Shown: positions 1 through 13,288, counted from the stretch's first letter. The stretch: 64,000 bases of DNA from Sarcomyxa edulis (GCA_009761415.1 QUOL01000014.1:496001-560000), one strand, 5' to 3'. The notes: generated from the sequence alone by a model not told the origin. A program made the numbers and translations.

Positions 1-1076
1 AGTCGTAGAACCACTCGTCAGACGTAGGAACCCGAGATGCCAGTCTTCACTGTTAGTGGATGTAGATGCTGGCATGTTCTGTACCACCTTCACGAGTGGA
101 GAAGAGCCGGTAGATGCCCAAAGACCTACTGTCCCTGCGCTAAACTAGAGAGAAAGATTGAGTTTTGGTCTCTTGATCGTGCGGAATAGAGTTGTCAAAG
201 CCCTCACATCGATGTCGTATGCAAAGTTGAACCAGGTGTTGGCCACTAATGGAGTACCCCACTGAGGCTGTGAGCTGACCCTGTCAATTTCATGATCTAT
301 TCAGAACGTAGTTCGCGACAGTGTATCTGAAGAGCTTACATCCATTCTAGATTTGTTACGTTCGGCCCAACGCCATATTTGAACTAACAAATATATGTTT
401 TGAGCTATGTGTGTTCACGTGTAGCTCCATAACATACCTCGGTGAAGTGAGATTCGAAGAACAAGACTTGATGTTCCGAAGTAGTCTATTATCCCGAGGA
501 GAAAGCCTGTCAACAGGTGCAACTCTCGAAATCGTGAAAAACATACGTCAGGCGGGTTCGTTGCGGTATGCATCATTGAGAAATGGTAGAAGAGGTTCCC
601 GGTCCCCAAGTTTTGTGAAGTCTGAGGGATGAGTTCGGTTCTCTGGAACTGACTGTTCCATTGACTTGTGCTGTCCACCGTCAGCTTGAGCCCCAGGTTT
701 TCTGCAGTGTCTGCTGGGTTTTTGAACGAGGGATCCGTGGCCAAGTAGTGCGACGTTGGTTGAGTGCCGTGGATGTACTGGATATATTCATGTATTTATG
801 AGCCGAGGACATACATACTTTCCTGCGTACGTACCCACTGATACTCTCCAACCTCGTCCGCCCATGACCCTATAGTGCATGTGGTCAGAATGAGTACATG
901 GCCATAACGTTATTGCGATACTTACAGTTATCGAAAGCAGACGCTGAAGGATAGGCGTTGAATGAGCCGGACCAGATCGTGGTCCCGGCTAAAGCGCCAC
1001 GAGAAAATAGAGATACCACCACCAAAGGAAGGAGGGCGAACATGCTGACGAAGTGCGTTGAGGTCAAACGTACCAA
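1..1076 (-). CDS. Glycoside hydrolase family 131 beta-glucanase, 3' end beyond the window
   Basis: Secreted GH131 enzyme; characterised members cleave beta-1,3-, beta-1,6- and beta-1,4-glucans of plant or fungal cell walls. Seven exons can be joined: 926-1076, 835-869, 547-777, 438-485, 340-383, 208-280 and 1-134. The start at 1076 gives a signal peptide (MVRLTSTHFV start, hydrophobic core, ALAG cleavage region). Mature sequence begins TTIWSGSFNAY and continues DNWSWADEVGEYQW, YIHGTQ, HQVLFFESHFTE, FKYGVGPNVTNLEWM and QWGTPLVANTWFNFAYDID, all family landmarks. The last visible exon starts TVGLWASTGSSPLV. The gene runs off the left edge, so the C-terminus, and any carbohydrate-binding module, is unseen. 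Family assignment is confident; substrate is inferred from the family only. Confidence 0.88.
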
Positions 1077-1356
1077 CAGGTGCTCTTATAAAGTGTTCTC
1101 GGTAATTTACTTGATGAACATCGGTGGCGCACAGACGACTGTTTGCGAAGTTTTCCCGCAGGAAAAACGTCGGCAGTCGTCGATTAGGAATAAGATCAGG
1201 ATATTAAGCAAGTATGTCGGGATTCTATCACGCGCGAGTGGATCCGGAGTAAACAAACAGGGGATAGGATAGGATAGTGGTATTCTACAATTAATCCGAG
1301 GGTATCAAATCACAACATCATAAGTGAAGAAACTCCGTACATGATATATCCAATCA

Positions 1357-4300
1357 TCATTGCGACTTCTTGAAGGCCCACGAAGTCAGCCACGACTTGG
1401 TCACATTGGCTTTGTCCGCCTCGGCCTGCTCGTCTTCTAATCTATTGACCAGAGCGTGTCTTTCTTCTGCAATAACCTCGCGAACGATGGCTTGAAGGGC
1501 GCTGACATTGCCGCTTCGTATTGTCAAAGGCGGTTGAATAGATATCTGTGAAGATGAGCCGTGTACTTCAAGAAAGTCGGCTTGGGCATGAGCATCAGGG
1601 CGTACGCCAAGCTCGTGCTCCGAAGGTCGTGAGCGGTCGTGTTTAGGAGGAGGATCGTGTTTTGGATGGGGCTCCAGCGCCGACAAGACCGAAGAAGATC
1701 GCGCACGAGTGGATGGCCGCGAAAAAGACCGGAAACTGAAGGCCGGGTGGTGACTGTCAACAGCACTAGGCCACCGACGAACAGTTCCGGCCAAGCTTTG
1801 CTTGTCGCTGGCAGCACCACTTGCTTTACGGCTGTAAGCGGAAGGTCTTCGTGGTCTGACAACTTGATCTACGTCGTCTTCTCGGTAGATCGATTGGACT
1901 CGTTTTGCGATCACCGGAGGTAACTCGATTTCCTCGGTACCAGTGTATGTCAAGTCGGGGACCTCTAGCATGTGATCGGAATGCGTAGTTGGAAGATTAC
2001 TAGCAACAGACATCCCTAAAGGTGAGGACGTCTCTGGAGCACCAAGCCACGTGCCCAATTCACTGGCAGAAAGCTCGACGGTGAGTGAAGTGCGTAGATC
2101 TACCGTGTCATCCAGGTCAAGTGTTCCGCACGGATTTCTTGGCAACCAGAGCACATTGTTTATGCTTCTAGTGTAGAAAGGATTGTCGTAGGGTAGTTCG
2201 TACGTGGTTTGGTCATCCCAAGGAACTGGTGGTGGATGAGGCACGACGATGCGGAAATCGGAATAAGTCCGTTGGATGGGCGCAATTGTCGGCCTAGCCA
2301 TTGCATTTGCTTCGTGTTCTTCGGAGTGATCTGCTTCAATCTCCTGCGAGGATGAAGGTTGACTGGGCATGGGGAGGCGATTAAGATCCACAGATAACGA
2401 ACGAAGCCGAGAAAATGATGCGCGCTCTCCATGCGGACCAAAAGGATTCGGTGGACGTCGCACTACATGCTGAGGACGTATGCGGACAGTAGTATAGGAG
2501 AAGTTTACCCAAGCTGGCAATCGCCATGTGAATATCGAGGGGTGAGCACGGGCTGGAGGTGTTTCTGTCAGCGCATTCGGATCCGCTTCCCCGTCAGCTG
2601 TCGAAGGGTCGGGATCTGGTCCATATTCTGCCCTTCCTTTGCCACATATGATTTGAGCTTCGGTGATATCGTCATGATCAAATTGTGCTCGGCACATTCG
2701 AGTCATACTGAAGATTCGTGTAAGTTGTACAACAGAGGTGCTAAGTGATGGGATATCACATACAATAACTTTACGCAGGTTGTGAAAACAATCAAGACTG
2801 CTGCTAGCCCAACATTGACGTTTTTCTTGAGTACAGCCATGTAGGCTAGGAAGACAGACTATAAGGCGTCAGGGCACTGAATCGGAACGACACGTTGATC
2901 AAACCTACTTGAGAGAGTATAAGCCCTGTAAGAATAGATAAGGACTTCCTCCTTTTGTTCAAATATGAACTTCAGACGTACCGTCTAACGAATATCGGAG
3001 TAGGCGTATAAGGATGAGTTGCCCATTCCCCTCGTAATTTTTCGCGTATACATGGATCAGCTGTGCGCAAAAGTTCAATATTGTAAAAGGCCCGGATACT
3101 ACGGAAGCACGGACTTGGTTTTTCACGATACCTGTGGTCAAGTAAGTGTTGTTTCTCTACCGATGATGAGAAGGGACACATACCGGCCTCTATGAAGAAG
3201 TAGAACAATCCGAACGGGATGACGACAGGGTTGAGCAGAGAGAACAGTAGAAGAACATGGATGACGAGTAGATGGGTTGGCAGCCAGTCTACAAACCGTC
3301 AGAGTAAGTCAAAGACGCCAATCACGAGTGCGAATTACTGACAATAATAATTGAAAGTACGAGGACGAACTCCAACAGCACGTTTACGGCTAGAAAACAA
3401 TCTTTGAGTCTTTATGTGAAAGAATACAGATAAGTCAAAACGAACGGAGTAATTTGTCTGCTTGTAGACGGATACATTATGAGTGGCAACTGATGATGCT
3501 CGTCAGTAGATGGTTAAGATGAGCTCAAAGTCATCGGACTGACCCCAACTGTGAGCGAAATCAGCGCACAGTCAATGCCAGGAAGAACATGTGATGGACT
3601 TACACAGAGCAATTTCGAAGCCGCCATGCATAGCAACAGTGAAAATGACTAGAGAAACTGTATAAGCTGCAAAAACATAGACAATAGTGATGATTTCACT
3701 CACGCCAGCCTACGTAGAAGGGGCCCGCTGTCGGAAAACTGTCTGCGACGACCTTGAGGACATTGGGGTGCGTCGTGGATTTGAACGAATTGAGAAACGA
3801 CTGGAGGGCAGCAGTTCCCACGCAAAAAAAGACCAGCACATTGACTATAAGAATGAGATCAGTGCATATCCAATATATATATGTAGGATGACAAGCCTCT
3901 AAGAGAGAAGAGAGTAAGAGTAATCCCAAGTCAAATTTTTTGCTTCGGGGTCGAGCAAAGGAGAAGAGCTTACATTAGGAATTTGTAATATCTGGTCAGA
4001 ATCCGATCATGCAACGCTGAAAGCGTGGTAATCGTGTGTGCCTTTTTGGCAATCAGAAGGAGGATGAGGGGGATGAGTAGGGCAAGCAGAGCCACTGCGA
4101 AACAAGTATAAGTAATGAAGCGGGCAAGATTTTGCAAACATATTTACCGAGCAAAGTTGGAAGGAACGACTGGATCAGCTCTTCCTCCCAAGGGTGCTTA
4201 TCCAAATACGATTTCTAGAGAACAAAGATAGACATCGGTACGCTGATGTCTACACCATAAAACGACGAATAGACGCACCAGCCCTGGCAAGAAGATACTG

Positions 4301-6703
4301 ATGTTCTGGATCGACACTAGACCGACTAACAGGGATACGGGAAATAGCCAGAACATTGTGAAACCCCTACAGAAGGACCTATAAGGTTTTTTTCTGCGAC
4401 AAAAAGAGGACAGACTTTACCAGACGCCCAGATTGACAACCCAATCTTTGACGAACTATGTGAATTTGGAAATCAGTGACCGCCACTAAGAAGGGGAGAC
4501 GGGCTGCATTACCTCTACGTTGAAGGACGACTTCATTATCCTGATCCAGTCCAAATCTTCGTACGGAGGAGCCATAGTGACCATGCAGGCCAAGGGGTTG
4601 TTCGGATGGACTGCGAGATATTTACAAGCTCTTTTTGCGTCCATAGGATCCGCAAAGGTAACGAAAGCCGTAGACACGGGTTCGTACTCTTGTACTGCTT
4701 TTGCGCGATTTTCTGTGATCAGTGCCGTCAAAAGATTTAGTTTGGCCGTGTAATAGTCAATTGCTGGGACGGTTTTTCCGCGGAACAGATGCGATAGGTT
4801 GACTAGGGGTTGGTACGCGTCGAGAGAGCTCCGGGGGAGATCGTTCAGGGCTTCCCATACAGTCTTCCCTAGGCGATTTGAACAGTCCACTGACGAGGAT
4901 GAAGATGGGGGAGGATAAGCTTGGAAGCTTGGATTGCAGGCGGCGGTGCTGGTGCCGCCGTCATCGTCATCCTCGCAGTCCTGAGAACCTTGCAGTCCAA
5001 GTTTCCGGAAGGCATACTTCGACGTAAGCGACAACGCTTTACGAGAGCGTTCCACTCTCGATGGTTTCAAGCTAAATTCCTCGACGAAAGGGCCCAGAAC
5101 ATGTATCAGCTGTTCCATCCTTTCCTCTTCATCGACATGGATTGCTTCGTCTATCTTGCCGTGTTCCAAATCGACAGCAGCACGCCGTTTAGCGATGGCT
5201 ATTGCAGCTTTCGAACTACTATGCGCAAGTGGCAGGTTTGCCTCCTTCCGTTCCATCGCATCGTATACAGCATGTAGAGCCTTCTTCGCCAGCCTGATGT
5301 GCGCAGTCTCCAAAAGTCGTAATGTCTCCTCGCGGCGCTCCAACAACGACGCCAGCTCTGTCATTTTTCTGCACATGACCACTCGGTCTATGATCGGGAC
5401 ATCGGCGGGAACCGACGGGTTCGAAGCGAGCACGCCAGCATCCTTCCCATCTGTGCTCGAGGGTGCTCCTTCGGTATGCGAAACTGTCAAGACGTTCAGA
5501 GGATTCGTCGGTAAATGCGAAGGTAGCTTCTTTGCGTGATTAAACAGGAACATCAATGTCTTATTGATAAACCCTGGCTGCGTCGATCCAGCAAGCCCAA
5601 CGGCGGGCTTGTCCAGTTTGCGAGACATGTAATATTCGAAGTACTCTTTCAGCTCCTTCTCGGATCGCAGGAGATTAGGTACATTAGACACCATGATCGT
5701 GCGTAACCTGAGTCCTTCGTTAGGGTTAGGATTCAAGGGATCGAGAACGGGAGGGACATCTTGGAATCCATATTGCGGGTGAGGATGGGGATAATACACG
5801 ACAGGCTCGATTCCTTTTTCGGGCATGTGACTTTCGCCGTTTGCAGCTGCAGCGGTCATACGATCCTTGGTAGCTTGTATCTTCTGTGCGCGAAGGCGAA
5901 ACGCTCCATTACAGATCCACAGGAGGGTCGCCATCCAAGAAAATGTGACCCAGAATAAAAGACAGATGTGGATCCATAATAAGGATAGCCCCTTTGAAGT
6001 CTCTACTAGAGAGGATATGGATGCACGCGTCATGGATTTTGGCGAGACGCTGCTATCGGCAAATCTGACGTGAATAGGGAATAAGATAGGCATGGTCGTG
6101 CATGTCTGCAGTAGCGTAAACCAGACTGGAATGATTGGGTCAATTTCTGTCATTAGGAGGATGAGGCGCGAAACGTACAGCAACCACGAAGAAAACGGAT
6201 GTACAAAGCGGCGTCGATGCCTCGCAGCTCGTTTAATTTATCCTCAGAGAACATGACAGCCTGTTTGACCCACGCCAAAGGCCATTGTTGGGGTGAGGGA
6301 GGGGAAGGATTTCTGCGAGGCGTCTTCAGTATTCACATAGATTGAAGCCAGGAGAACACTCACTTGGCCCAGCACCTGCCTTGATATAGGCTGATTGGAG
6401 TATATATTATTATTCAATATGGACCCATCAAAGTCAAACGACGTTCGACTCACTATCCGAATTCCCAAGATTCCCGACTACCAACGCCCTCGCCATTGCC
6501 ACCACGAGCCTTCCCAGCACTGCGTCGTTTCCTCTTCATGAGTTCCTGTCCAGACACGCATAGTACAGTTATAGTGATAGCGATGACCGACTGATTTATG
6601 AGACCACTGAGGTGCAGTCCTATTTAGTTGGCTATGACACCGTAAGTGTGCAGAATGCCTACCTGTAATTCTTGGAGAACGGTCTTGTTTGAACGTCGGC
6701 CAT
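1357..6703 (-). CDS. CSC1/OSCA-like osmosensitive cation channel (DUF221 family)
   Basis: Large multi-pass membrane protein of the CSC1/OSCA/TMEM63 family (Phm7/Rsn1 relatives), hyperosmolality- or stretch-gated cation channels; roughly 1,200 aa. Start at 6703 gives MADVQTRPFSKNY, then a splice (exon 1 6663-6703, exon 2 6454-6606) into the first membrane segment GLINQSVIAITITVLCV and the motif SWEFGYLYQGR. Exons at 6364-6390 and 6179-6312 carry ELRGIDAALYIRFLRG. The large exon 4513-6125 holds one membrane pass and the cytosolic PHM7_cyt domain (TIMVSNVP near its start, VFVTFADPM-type TAFVTFADPMDAKRA near its end). Small exons between 2.7 and 4.45 kb encode the 7TM pore region (FVKDWVVNLGVW, VNVLVFFCVGTAALQSFL, YAKNYEGNGQLILIR). 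The last exon is a long Ser/Pro-rich cytosolic tail ending SWAFKKSQ. Small-exon borders are approximate; ion specificity is not known. Confidence 0.87.
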
Positions 6704-7045
6704 GGACGATAGTGTAAGGTGCCCACGTCGTCGTTTAGAGGTCGCCTAATGATGCTACTTCAAGTGAGTCGGCTTGAAGGGAAGAGCATGGAAGCTGGAG
6801 TGTCGGTGTCTGGGTGACTATTCAACAGAAATAACCACGACTTCGCTTCTGTGGAGCCATTCAGTGATAAATACACGTGGGTGATAACATCCGATACACT
6901 CTTCATTTCTACTTGCAAGTTCGAAATCAAGTACATGGGAGAGAGCTAGAGATGTAAGGGCAGGGAGCAAAAGAGGCGCCGGTCTTAGTCCTCCGTGAGT
7001 TTATGGGTCAAAGGGTATGTATTATCCACGATCAGCAATATCGAT
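6704..7045. other. Intergenic, no gene seen (342 bp)
   Basis: Lies between the start of the CSC1-like gene and the stop of the NDUFS4 gene. It should hold the CSC1 promoter and the NDUFS4 3' UTR. No conserved coding frame or structured RNA was recognised. Confidence 0.5.
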
Positions 7046-7742
7046 CTACTTCGTTCTGGCAATCCGTAATGTATTCGGTTTGTAGACATAGTTCTCCGCG
7101 TAGTTCTTCGGAGGGATACGCTTGACAGTAGGAGGTTGGCTAATGAAGATCAGACAGGAGTTACATGGGAACGAAGAATAGACTGACACATAGTAATCCC
7201 AACCTTGCTTTTCAGCGAAATGGATCGCATCTTCCTGAGACCTGAATGTTACACGGGTACCCTGCATGTAATCCGCGCTGTCGTCGTTCGTCAATGATCT
7301 GTACAAGTGACTTGCGCGACGACACTCACGAACTAGCCCAGCCCATCAACGGGTTCTCCCATCGTCCTCCGCCTTGCAAGATGTCAAAATCAATCCGCCA
7401 CTTGTTGCCTTTCGCACCTCCGCTCTGCATGGTGTTGCGAGTGGGTTGATATATCCGCACGGCACGGTGACGGAGTTGGACTGTATGACAACCGGATGAG
7501 CAGCAATCATATAGTCAAAGGAGAGCAATGTTACTAGGAGCTCCGCTGATGACATCCGCAGGCATCACTACCCTTGGGACATGGGCGACTAGACTATCAG
7601 ACGTGGGCTCTGCAGGGGTAGTTGAGTCGACAGTCTTAGAGTCAGATGTTGTTGCGACGCCACGAGATAGAACAGCAGCAGAATTTCTAAGAGTTGTTGT
7701 TCGAGACAGGGCACTTGCCTGCCTGCAAGCTTGAAGAAACAT
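7046..7742 (-). CDS. NDUFS4: NADH:ubiquinone oxidoreductase Fe-S protein 4 (complex I 18/21-kDa subunit)
   Basis: Accessory subunit of the peripheral arm of mitochondrial complex I, matching the ETC_C1_NDUFA4 domain (NUO-21 in Neurospora). The start at 7742 gives an amphipathic presequence (MFLQACRQASALSRTTTLR), then PADVISGAP. A splice joins QLRHRAVRIYQPTRNTMQSGG to WRIDFD, and a further splice reaches DYMQGTRVTFRSQEDAIHFAE. A short intron interrupts GWDYYV before QPPTVKRIPPKNYAENYVYKP. The protein ends NTLRIARTK, the standard C-terminus of the family. All conserved blocks are present, so the gene looks functional. It shares a 114-bp divergent promoter with the NOM1 gene at 7857. Confidence 0.93.
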
Positions 7743-7856
7743 GGTTGATGTTCAGCAGAAAGTGGGGAAGTGCGGAGGGTGGTTTGAGATTAGGCGAGTT
7801 GCAAAACAGCGCGCAACCAAATTCAACTTTTTCTCGATCGAGTCCTTCGTGATACC

Positions 7857-10800
7857 ATGGTCAGAGCTTTGCCCGCAAAACTGCCCAATTCTCTTCTTGA
7901 GGAAATTGAAGGAGCACCAGGTGTGTGTAGATACAGAACTTTGATCAATTATTATTCTAATCTCGAACAGCAAACGATCACCCTCGAAAGAAATTCCACA
8001 AACCTCAGCTTTCCCGTAAAGAAGCACGTAAACAGGAGCGCGTAGGCCTCAAGCAGCGAAAGGCTGTCTTTTTCTCAGCCCCACCCAACAGCGCTAAACG
8101 ACATGCTGCAGAGGAGCACGACGAGTCTCCCAAAAAGAAGAAGAGCCGAGTCAATGTAGAAGAGCCCGCGTCGAAACCAGTCGTCGCACCTTCGCCTAAA
8201 GCTCCGGTACAGAAGAAGCCAAAACCAAAACCAAAACCAAAGCAGACAGCTCTAGACAAACTAGCTCATGGTTCGAATAGTGGTCCAGTCCCCAGTACAT
8301 CTGTACCGCGAACACGGAAGGAAAAAGAGGAAGATGAATATATGGCTTACCTCGAAGCGAAACTTGGATACCCTAAAGGTGGTAAGAAGAAAACTGAAGA
8401 CGAAGATGGTTTAGACGGTAAGCACATCAGCACATCAACCTAGCCAATTCGACTAATATCTGCGACATCAGACTTGCTGGATCTGGCATCTTCTGTCATC
8501 AGGTCTCGTCCAGTGGTGAGCCAGACTTTCCGACTGTTCGACCAAAAGCTGACGGACTGCATTCTTAGGAAGAAGAATTAGAGCAAGATGAGGAAACTAC
8601 GTTTGACGAGGAGGACGAAGATGAAAACGACCCTGAAGAATGGCATGGAATTGAGGATGCAAGCGAAGATCCTGATGATTCTGTCGATGTCCCCGTGGAA
8701 GAAAACACACCTGGTATGTACCAATCCATTATATCTCACCAACACCAGCTCATGTCACGTTCAGCGACAAGATATATACCCCCTCACCTCCGGAATGTCC
8801 AGAAGCCCGACGAAAAGGACTCTGAACTCATCCTCAAACTCACAAGACAACTCAAGGGTCTTCTGAATCGGTGCGTTTCCCTTTTTTTCTTTAGACTTAA
8901 TTTGGTCTCATTTGTTTCTTCAGGATGAGTGAACAAAACATGGCTACGATCCTGGATAGTATTGAAGAAATATACCGCAACAATAGAAGAAACGGTATAT
9001 CTGCAACGCAACCTTACCGTGAACTATTATTGACACTAATCTCCCTGTGTAGATGTTACATCAACATTGACGACGTTAATCATATCCGGGATATCATCTC
9101 ACTCTTCACTCCTAGATTCCTACGTGGTATTATACGCCGCATTCGTGTCTAGTCTACACAAAATCATCGGAATCGAATTTGGTACATTCTTTCTCGCCTA
9201 TATCAGACTTCTGTTCTGACATCTTCTTCATATCCAGCTGCTTACTTTGTCCAAAATGTCGTATCATCTTACGAGCAACATCATGCAGCACGCAAAGAAG
9301 AAGAGTCACTCGCAGAGGAGTCAACGGAAGGCAAAGAATGTTCAAACTTGTTGGTCTTACTCTCGGAACTTTACAACTTTCAAGTCATCTCGTGCCTTCT
9401 CGTCTTCGACATCATACGGGTCCTCCTTGACGGAAGCATTACCGAGTTTAATGTCGAGTTGTTACTCAAGATCGTCCGCAGTAAGTCGAGCATTCGCCCG
9501 ATTTAACTCCAGCTAACCGTCCCAGATTCTGGTCAACAGCTCCGTCAGGACGATCCTTCGGCGCTCAAAGACATCATACAAATCGTTCAGAACAAGTTGT
9601 CAGATAATGACGACGCACTCAGTTCTCGTACTCGCTTCATGGTCGAGACGCTTACGAACCTCAAGAACAATAAACTAAACTCGAAGCGTAATGCGACGCA
9701 GAACCAAGGCGGTGAGGCAGTTGAGCGGATGAAAAAATTTCTGTCGGGACTAGTCAAGAAACGTCACGGTTAGTCAATATTTCTCAAGGGATTTCAGAGC
9801 GACTAATGTGTTGTATCTACAGTGCTTGCACATGAACCTCTACGAATATCTCTGGAAGATCTTCATTCGGCAGAGCACAAGGGGAAATGGTGGCTCGTCG
9901 GAGCGGCTTGGGGTGGGGATCCGTTACTCGACAGGCAAGATGGCGGTGCTGCGTCCAAGGCCAAAGAAGACCTGTCCGAAGAGATAACGGATAATGCCCT
10001 CTTAAAATTGGCGCGCAAGCAAGGCATGAACACTGACATCCGACGAAGCATCTTTGTCGTCCTCATGAGTAGTGATGTTTGTTATCTCTCCTTTTTTCTC
10101 CCTTGTTCTCTATCTCACCTCTCACTCAGGATTACGTCGATGCTTGTGATCGCTTAGCTCAGTTAAATCTGACAGAAGTCCAGCAGCGAGAAATTGTGCG
10201 AGTGTTACTCCACTGTTGTGGCAACGTAAGCACGATCTTGGTCAATCTCAACGTACCAGTAAATCTCACCCGTCCACAGGAAAAATCATACAACCCGTAC
10301 TACACGCTCGTCTGCCAGCATCTATGTCGCAATTCGCATTCGTATAAAATCACACTCCAGTTTTCTCTCTGGGACTTTCTTCGTGACCTTGGCGAAACTA
10401 CCGTGGGTGGCGCAGAGGTCATCAAAAACCTCAAGGACGATGATGGTGGTTTCGATTTGAAAACAATCTCGCTTACGAGAATGAAGAACGTTGCAAAGGC
10501 CTACGGCTGGTGGTTGGCTAAGGATTGCGTCACCCTCGCTATCCTGAAGGTACTGCACGCAACTCGACTTCTGAACGAATTCTCACCTGATTTTTACCAC
10601 TAGCCTGTCGATTTCACAGTCCTGAAACCGCAAGCGAAGGAGTTCTTGACGGATATGTTCTATCATCTATTCATTAGCAGTCAAGTTTCTACCCCCTTGA
10701 TCAGCTCAAATCCGAAAGATCTCCCTACTACCCGGAATCGAGGTGCTGTCGAAGAAATATTCATCAAGGCCACACGGATACAGACATTGGCAATGGGTCT

Positions 10801-10927
10801 TGTGTACTTTATGTCAGAAGCGTTCAATAGAGAGGATAGCTCTGGAGAGAGTGAGAAGTTGGTCAAGTGGGCGAGTCGATTGGCGAAGGATACGTTGAGG
10901 ACCATGATTGATACCTCTGTGCTCTAA
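7857..10927 (+). CDS. Sgd1/NOM1-like nucleolar MIF4G-MA3 protein
   Basis: Nucleolar 40S biogenesis factor; yeast Sgd1 and human NOM1 act with an eIF4A-like helicase (Fal1/DDX48) in 18S rRNA maturation. The start at 7857 gives MVRALPAKLPNSLLEEIEG, spliced to a basic segment (RKKFHK...LSRKEARKQER) typical of the family. Then come a Lys-rich stretch with a KPKPKPK run, an acidic segment (EEDEDENDPEEW) and RYIPPHLRN. The MIF4G domain covers LTRQLKGLLNRMSEQNM to MKKFLSGLVKKRH. A linker (LEDLHSAEHKGKWWLVGAAW) precedes the MA3 domain (GMNTDIRRSIFVVLMSSDDYVDA to YGWWLAKDCVTLAILKP). It ends TLRTMIDTSVL. At least ten short introns; about 800 aa. Family confidence is high; I did not align every exon border. 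Confidence 0.9.
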
Positions 10928-11091
10928 ACCTCAGTATGTTCGTCCAGTCCCGGTTGTCAGATCATTTTAGAACTTACGTATCTACACACACGCACATACA
11001 CGCAAATAGAGCATATGACTTGAAATCGTTTTCGAAGTTGATTCGAATTCTCTACTACCTTCATTCACATCGCAGTGTTGTATACTTCAAA

Positions 11092-11967
11092 ATGGCATAT
11101 TCGGCTCCAATGTTTTCGTCTCCAATCCTCGGCCCTATTCCTGTTTCTCTTCACGACATCTTGGATTTCGGCAAACTATCTCCATCGGAGCAGCTCCAGG
11201 TGATTGAACTCCTGAAAGGCTTTATCGAGCAGATACAGGCGATGGACTGCTCACATCTCCCTGTGCCCGGTACTGGGCCTGAGGTAGATGGGAAGATGAA
11301 AAAGGATCACTTAATCAGTCACAATTACTGGTTGCTCGTCAAATTCCTTCGTGTACGTATATGCTCCGTCATTTCGTTCTGCACTTATGAATGCCGAATG
11401 GGTAGTATTCGACGCCTTGCCGGATTCAGGAAGCAACACCATACCTCACGTTTATCCTGAAACACTACGAGGACGTGAATGGCAAGCATAAGAAGGACCT
11501 AACGCCACTTCTTTATCTAGGCGTGGCGTTGTCCAAGACGAGAGGAAAGGCTCAAAAGGCTCTCGAAGTATTCAATGAAGCTTTTGGGTATACTCTCGAA
11601 AGTCCCGGCCTCAGGACGGAACTTTGGTCAAGGGCGTATATGAGCAGGCTCTTGAGACGAATGGATAGAGTACCAGAAGCAGAAACACAGGAGGAATTGA
11701 TCAGGTCAGAGGATACTTTTTTTGTGACGTGCGCTCAAGCTGAGGCCAAGTGCTCTCAGAGACTGGCTCCTAGGGCACCCTTACAGTATGCTGCCAAGTC
11801 TGTTCGAAAAACTGGTGACAGACGAGACAGACACCCAGAAGAACTACATTCTGAGTGATCCTAAAGTGAAGACGCTTTTGGGTAGTATGGTCGAGAAGGA
11901 AGGGGGTGTAGTGGTGCACATCGACGGAAGTAGAACAACCAAGACCTTCATTCCTGCTTTCAAATAA
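11092..11967 (+). CDS. Unrecognised cytosolic protein with a weak TPR-like segment
   Basis: Start at 11092 (MAYSAPMFSSP). Three exons join in phase: to KFLR at about 11353, then YSTPCRIQEATPY from about 11406 to EELIR at about 11703, then DWLLGHPYSMLP to the stop at 11965-11967, giving roughly 240 aa. The middle exon has a helix pair resembling a TPR (LYLGVALSKTRGKAQKALEVFNEA). There is no signal peptide or membrane segment. I do not recognise the family and give no function. In-phase splicing at both introns supports a real gene. It lies just downstream of NOM1, in tandem, with a 164-bp gap; the two are probably independent units. Confidence 0.6.
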
Positions 11968-12109
11968 AAGAAGAACAACGATTGTATTCTAGGTATTCTC
12001 TGGTACTCTACGGCATGTTAGCGTTACGGTATTTGTCATATCGATTTGATCAGTAATCGCCGTTGAGTCAGGGGCTGATTATTTTGTTGCAGCTCTGTCT
12101 TGTACCACG

Positions 12110-13288
12110 ATGAGCAACGAGTATCAACGCGCGTCCAATTCCACACCCACCTATGATCTCCTTGCAGGTCATCTCGGACGCCTCAACTCAGATCAAGAGA
12201 AAGCTTTCGCGATCTTCAAGACAAATCTCGAGGCAGCCAAGTTATATACCCCCTCATCTGACGCTACAAAAGCCTCGCACGATGACCCCACTCTTCTGTA
12301 TGTTTTTCAGTTGGCTGTTATTCATTACTATTCCGACACCAGCACCATAGGAGGTTTCTCCGTGCCAGGCGGTTTGACCCGATCAAGGCTCAAAAACAAT
12401 TCTCAGACGCTGAAGCCTGGCGCAAGCAGCACGACGTAGATAATCTATTCGCTACATTTGACCCCCTGGAGTTTGAGCGGGCAAAAGTATTCTACCCTAG
12501 ATGGACAGGTCGAAGAGATAAGGTGCGTGCGTGTCATACGTTACAATGCTTGTCCACTAAATATGTACTCGCCAGCATGGTCTACCTTTATATGTATACC
12601 GTTTAGCTTCATTGAAGCCAGTACAGAGTGAACTGGATAGTGTTACCCCGGAACGAAGATACCAGCGTATGTGCGTTACATTTCAATGCGCCTTCTTCTA
12701 CTCTCTTCTAACCCATTGACCAAGAATCGCATTATACGAGATCATGACCCACTTTGTTATGCCTTTCTGCTCTTACCTCCCGCATTCGACGTCTCCTACA
12801 CCCATTTCCTCTGTCACGACCATCATCGACCTACATGATGTCTCTCTCAGGTCCATGTGGCACCTCCGCACTCATCTACAACAAGCATCTACTCTGGCTA
12901 CTGCTAATTATCCTGAAACTCTCAATACCATCGCTGTCGTCAACTCTCCTTCCTTCTTCCCCACCGTCTGGGGTTGGATCAAGGTCATATCTCCATGCAC
13001 ACATGCACGAATACGCTAACGCTGACACTTTGCTTATAGGGCTGGTTCGACGAAGGCACACGTAGCAAGATTCATATCCTTGGAAAAGATCCAGGGTCAA
13101 CGCTGCGCGAATTGATTGATCGTAGTGATCTACCAAAGGTGTACGGTGGGGATCTGGAATGGAATTACGAGGACGAACCGGCTCTCGATGATGACGCGAA
13201 GGCAGCTATAGGGGAAGCTCCCAAAGGGCCTGCGATCTTTGTCGGCGGTGTAGTGACAAAACCAGTCTCTGTACACGTCTCACAATGA
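12110..13288 (+). CDS. CRAL-TRIO (Sec14-like) lipid-transfer protein
   Basis: Predicted phosphatidylinositol/lipid-transfer protein of the Sec14 superfamily, about 310 aa and probably cytosolic. The start at 12110 gives MSNEYQRASNS. The CRAL-TRIO N-terminal helix region spans LLAGHLGRLNSDQEKAF to LLRFLRARRFDPIKA; the first intron falls within LLRFLR and rejoins it exactly. The lipid-binding core includes YVYRLASL, ALYEIM, TTIIDLHDVSLRSMW, YPETLNTIAVVNSPSFFPTVWGWIK and KIHILGKDPGSTLRELI, then LPKVYGGDLEW, the usual end of the domain. A short acidic tail with KGPAIFVGG follows to the stop at 13286-13288. It is convergent with Scc2. Ligand and target membrane cannot be told from sequence. Confidence 0.88.

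Noticed and set aside
1260..1280. GGATA-type short repeat downstream of the CSC1-like gene
   Set aside because: Only three or four units; too short to mean anything.
8215..8250. CCAAAA hexamer repeat in NOM1
   Set aside because: Codes for a KPKPKPK run in a disordered basic region; ordinary low complexity.
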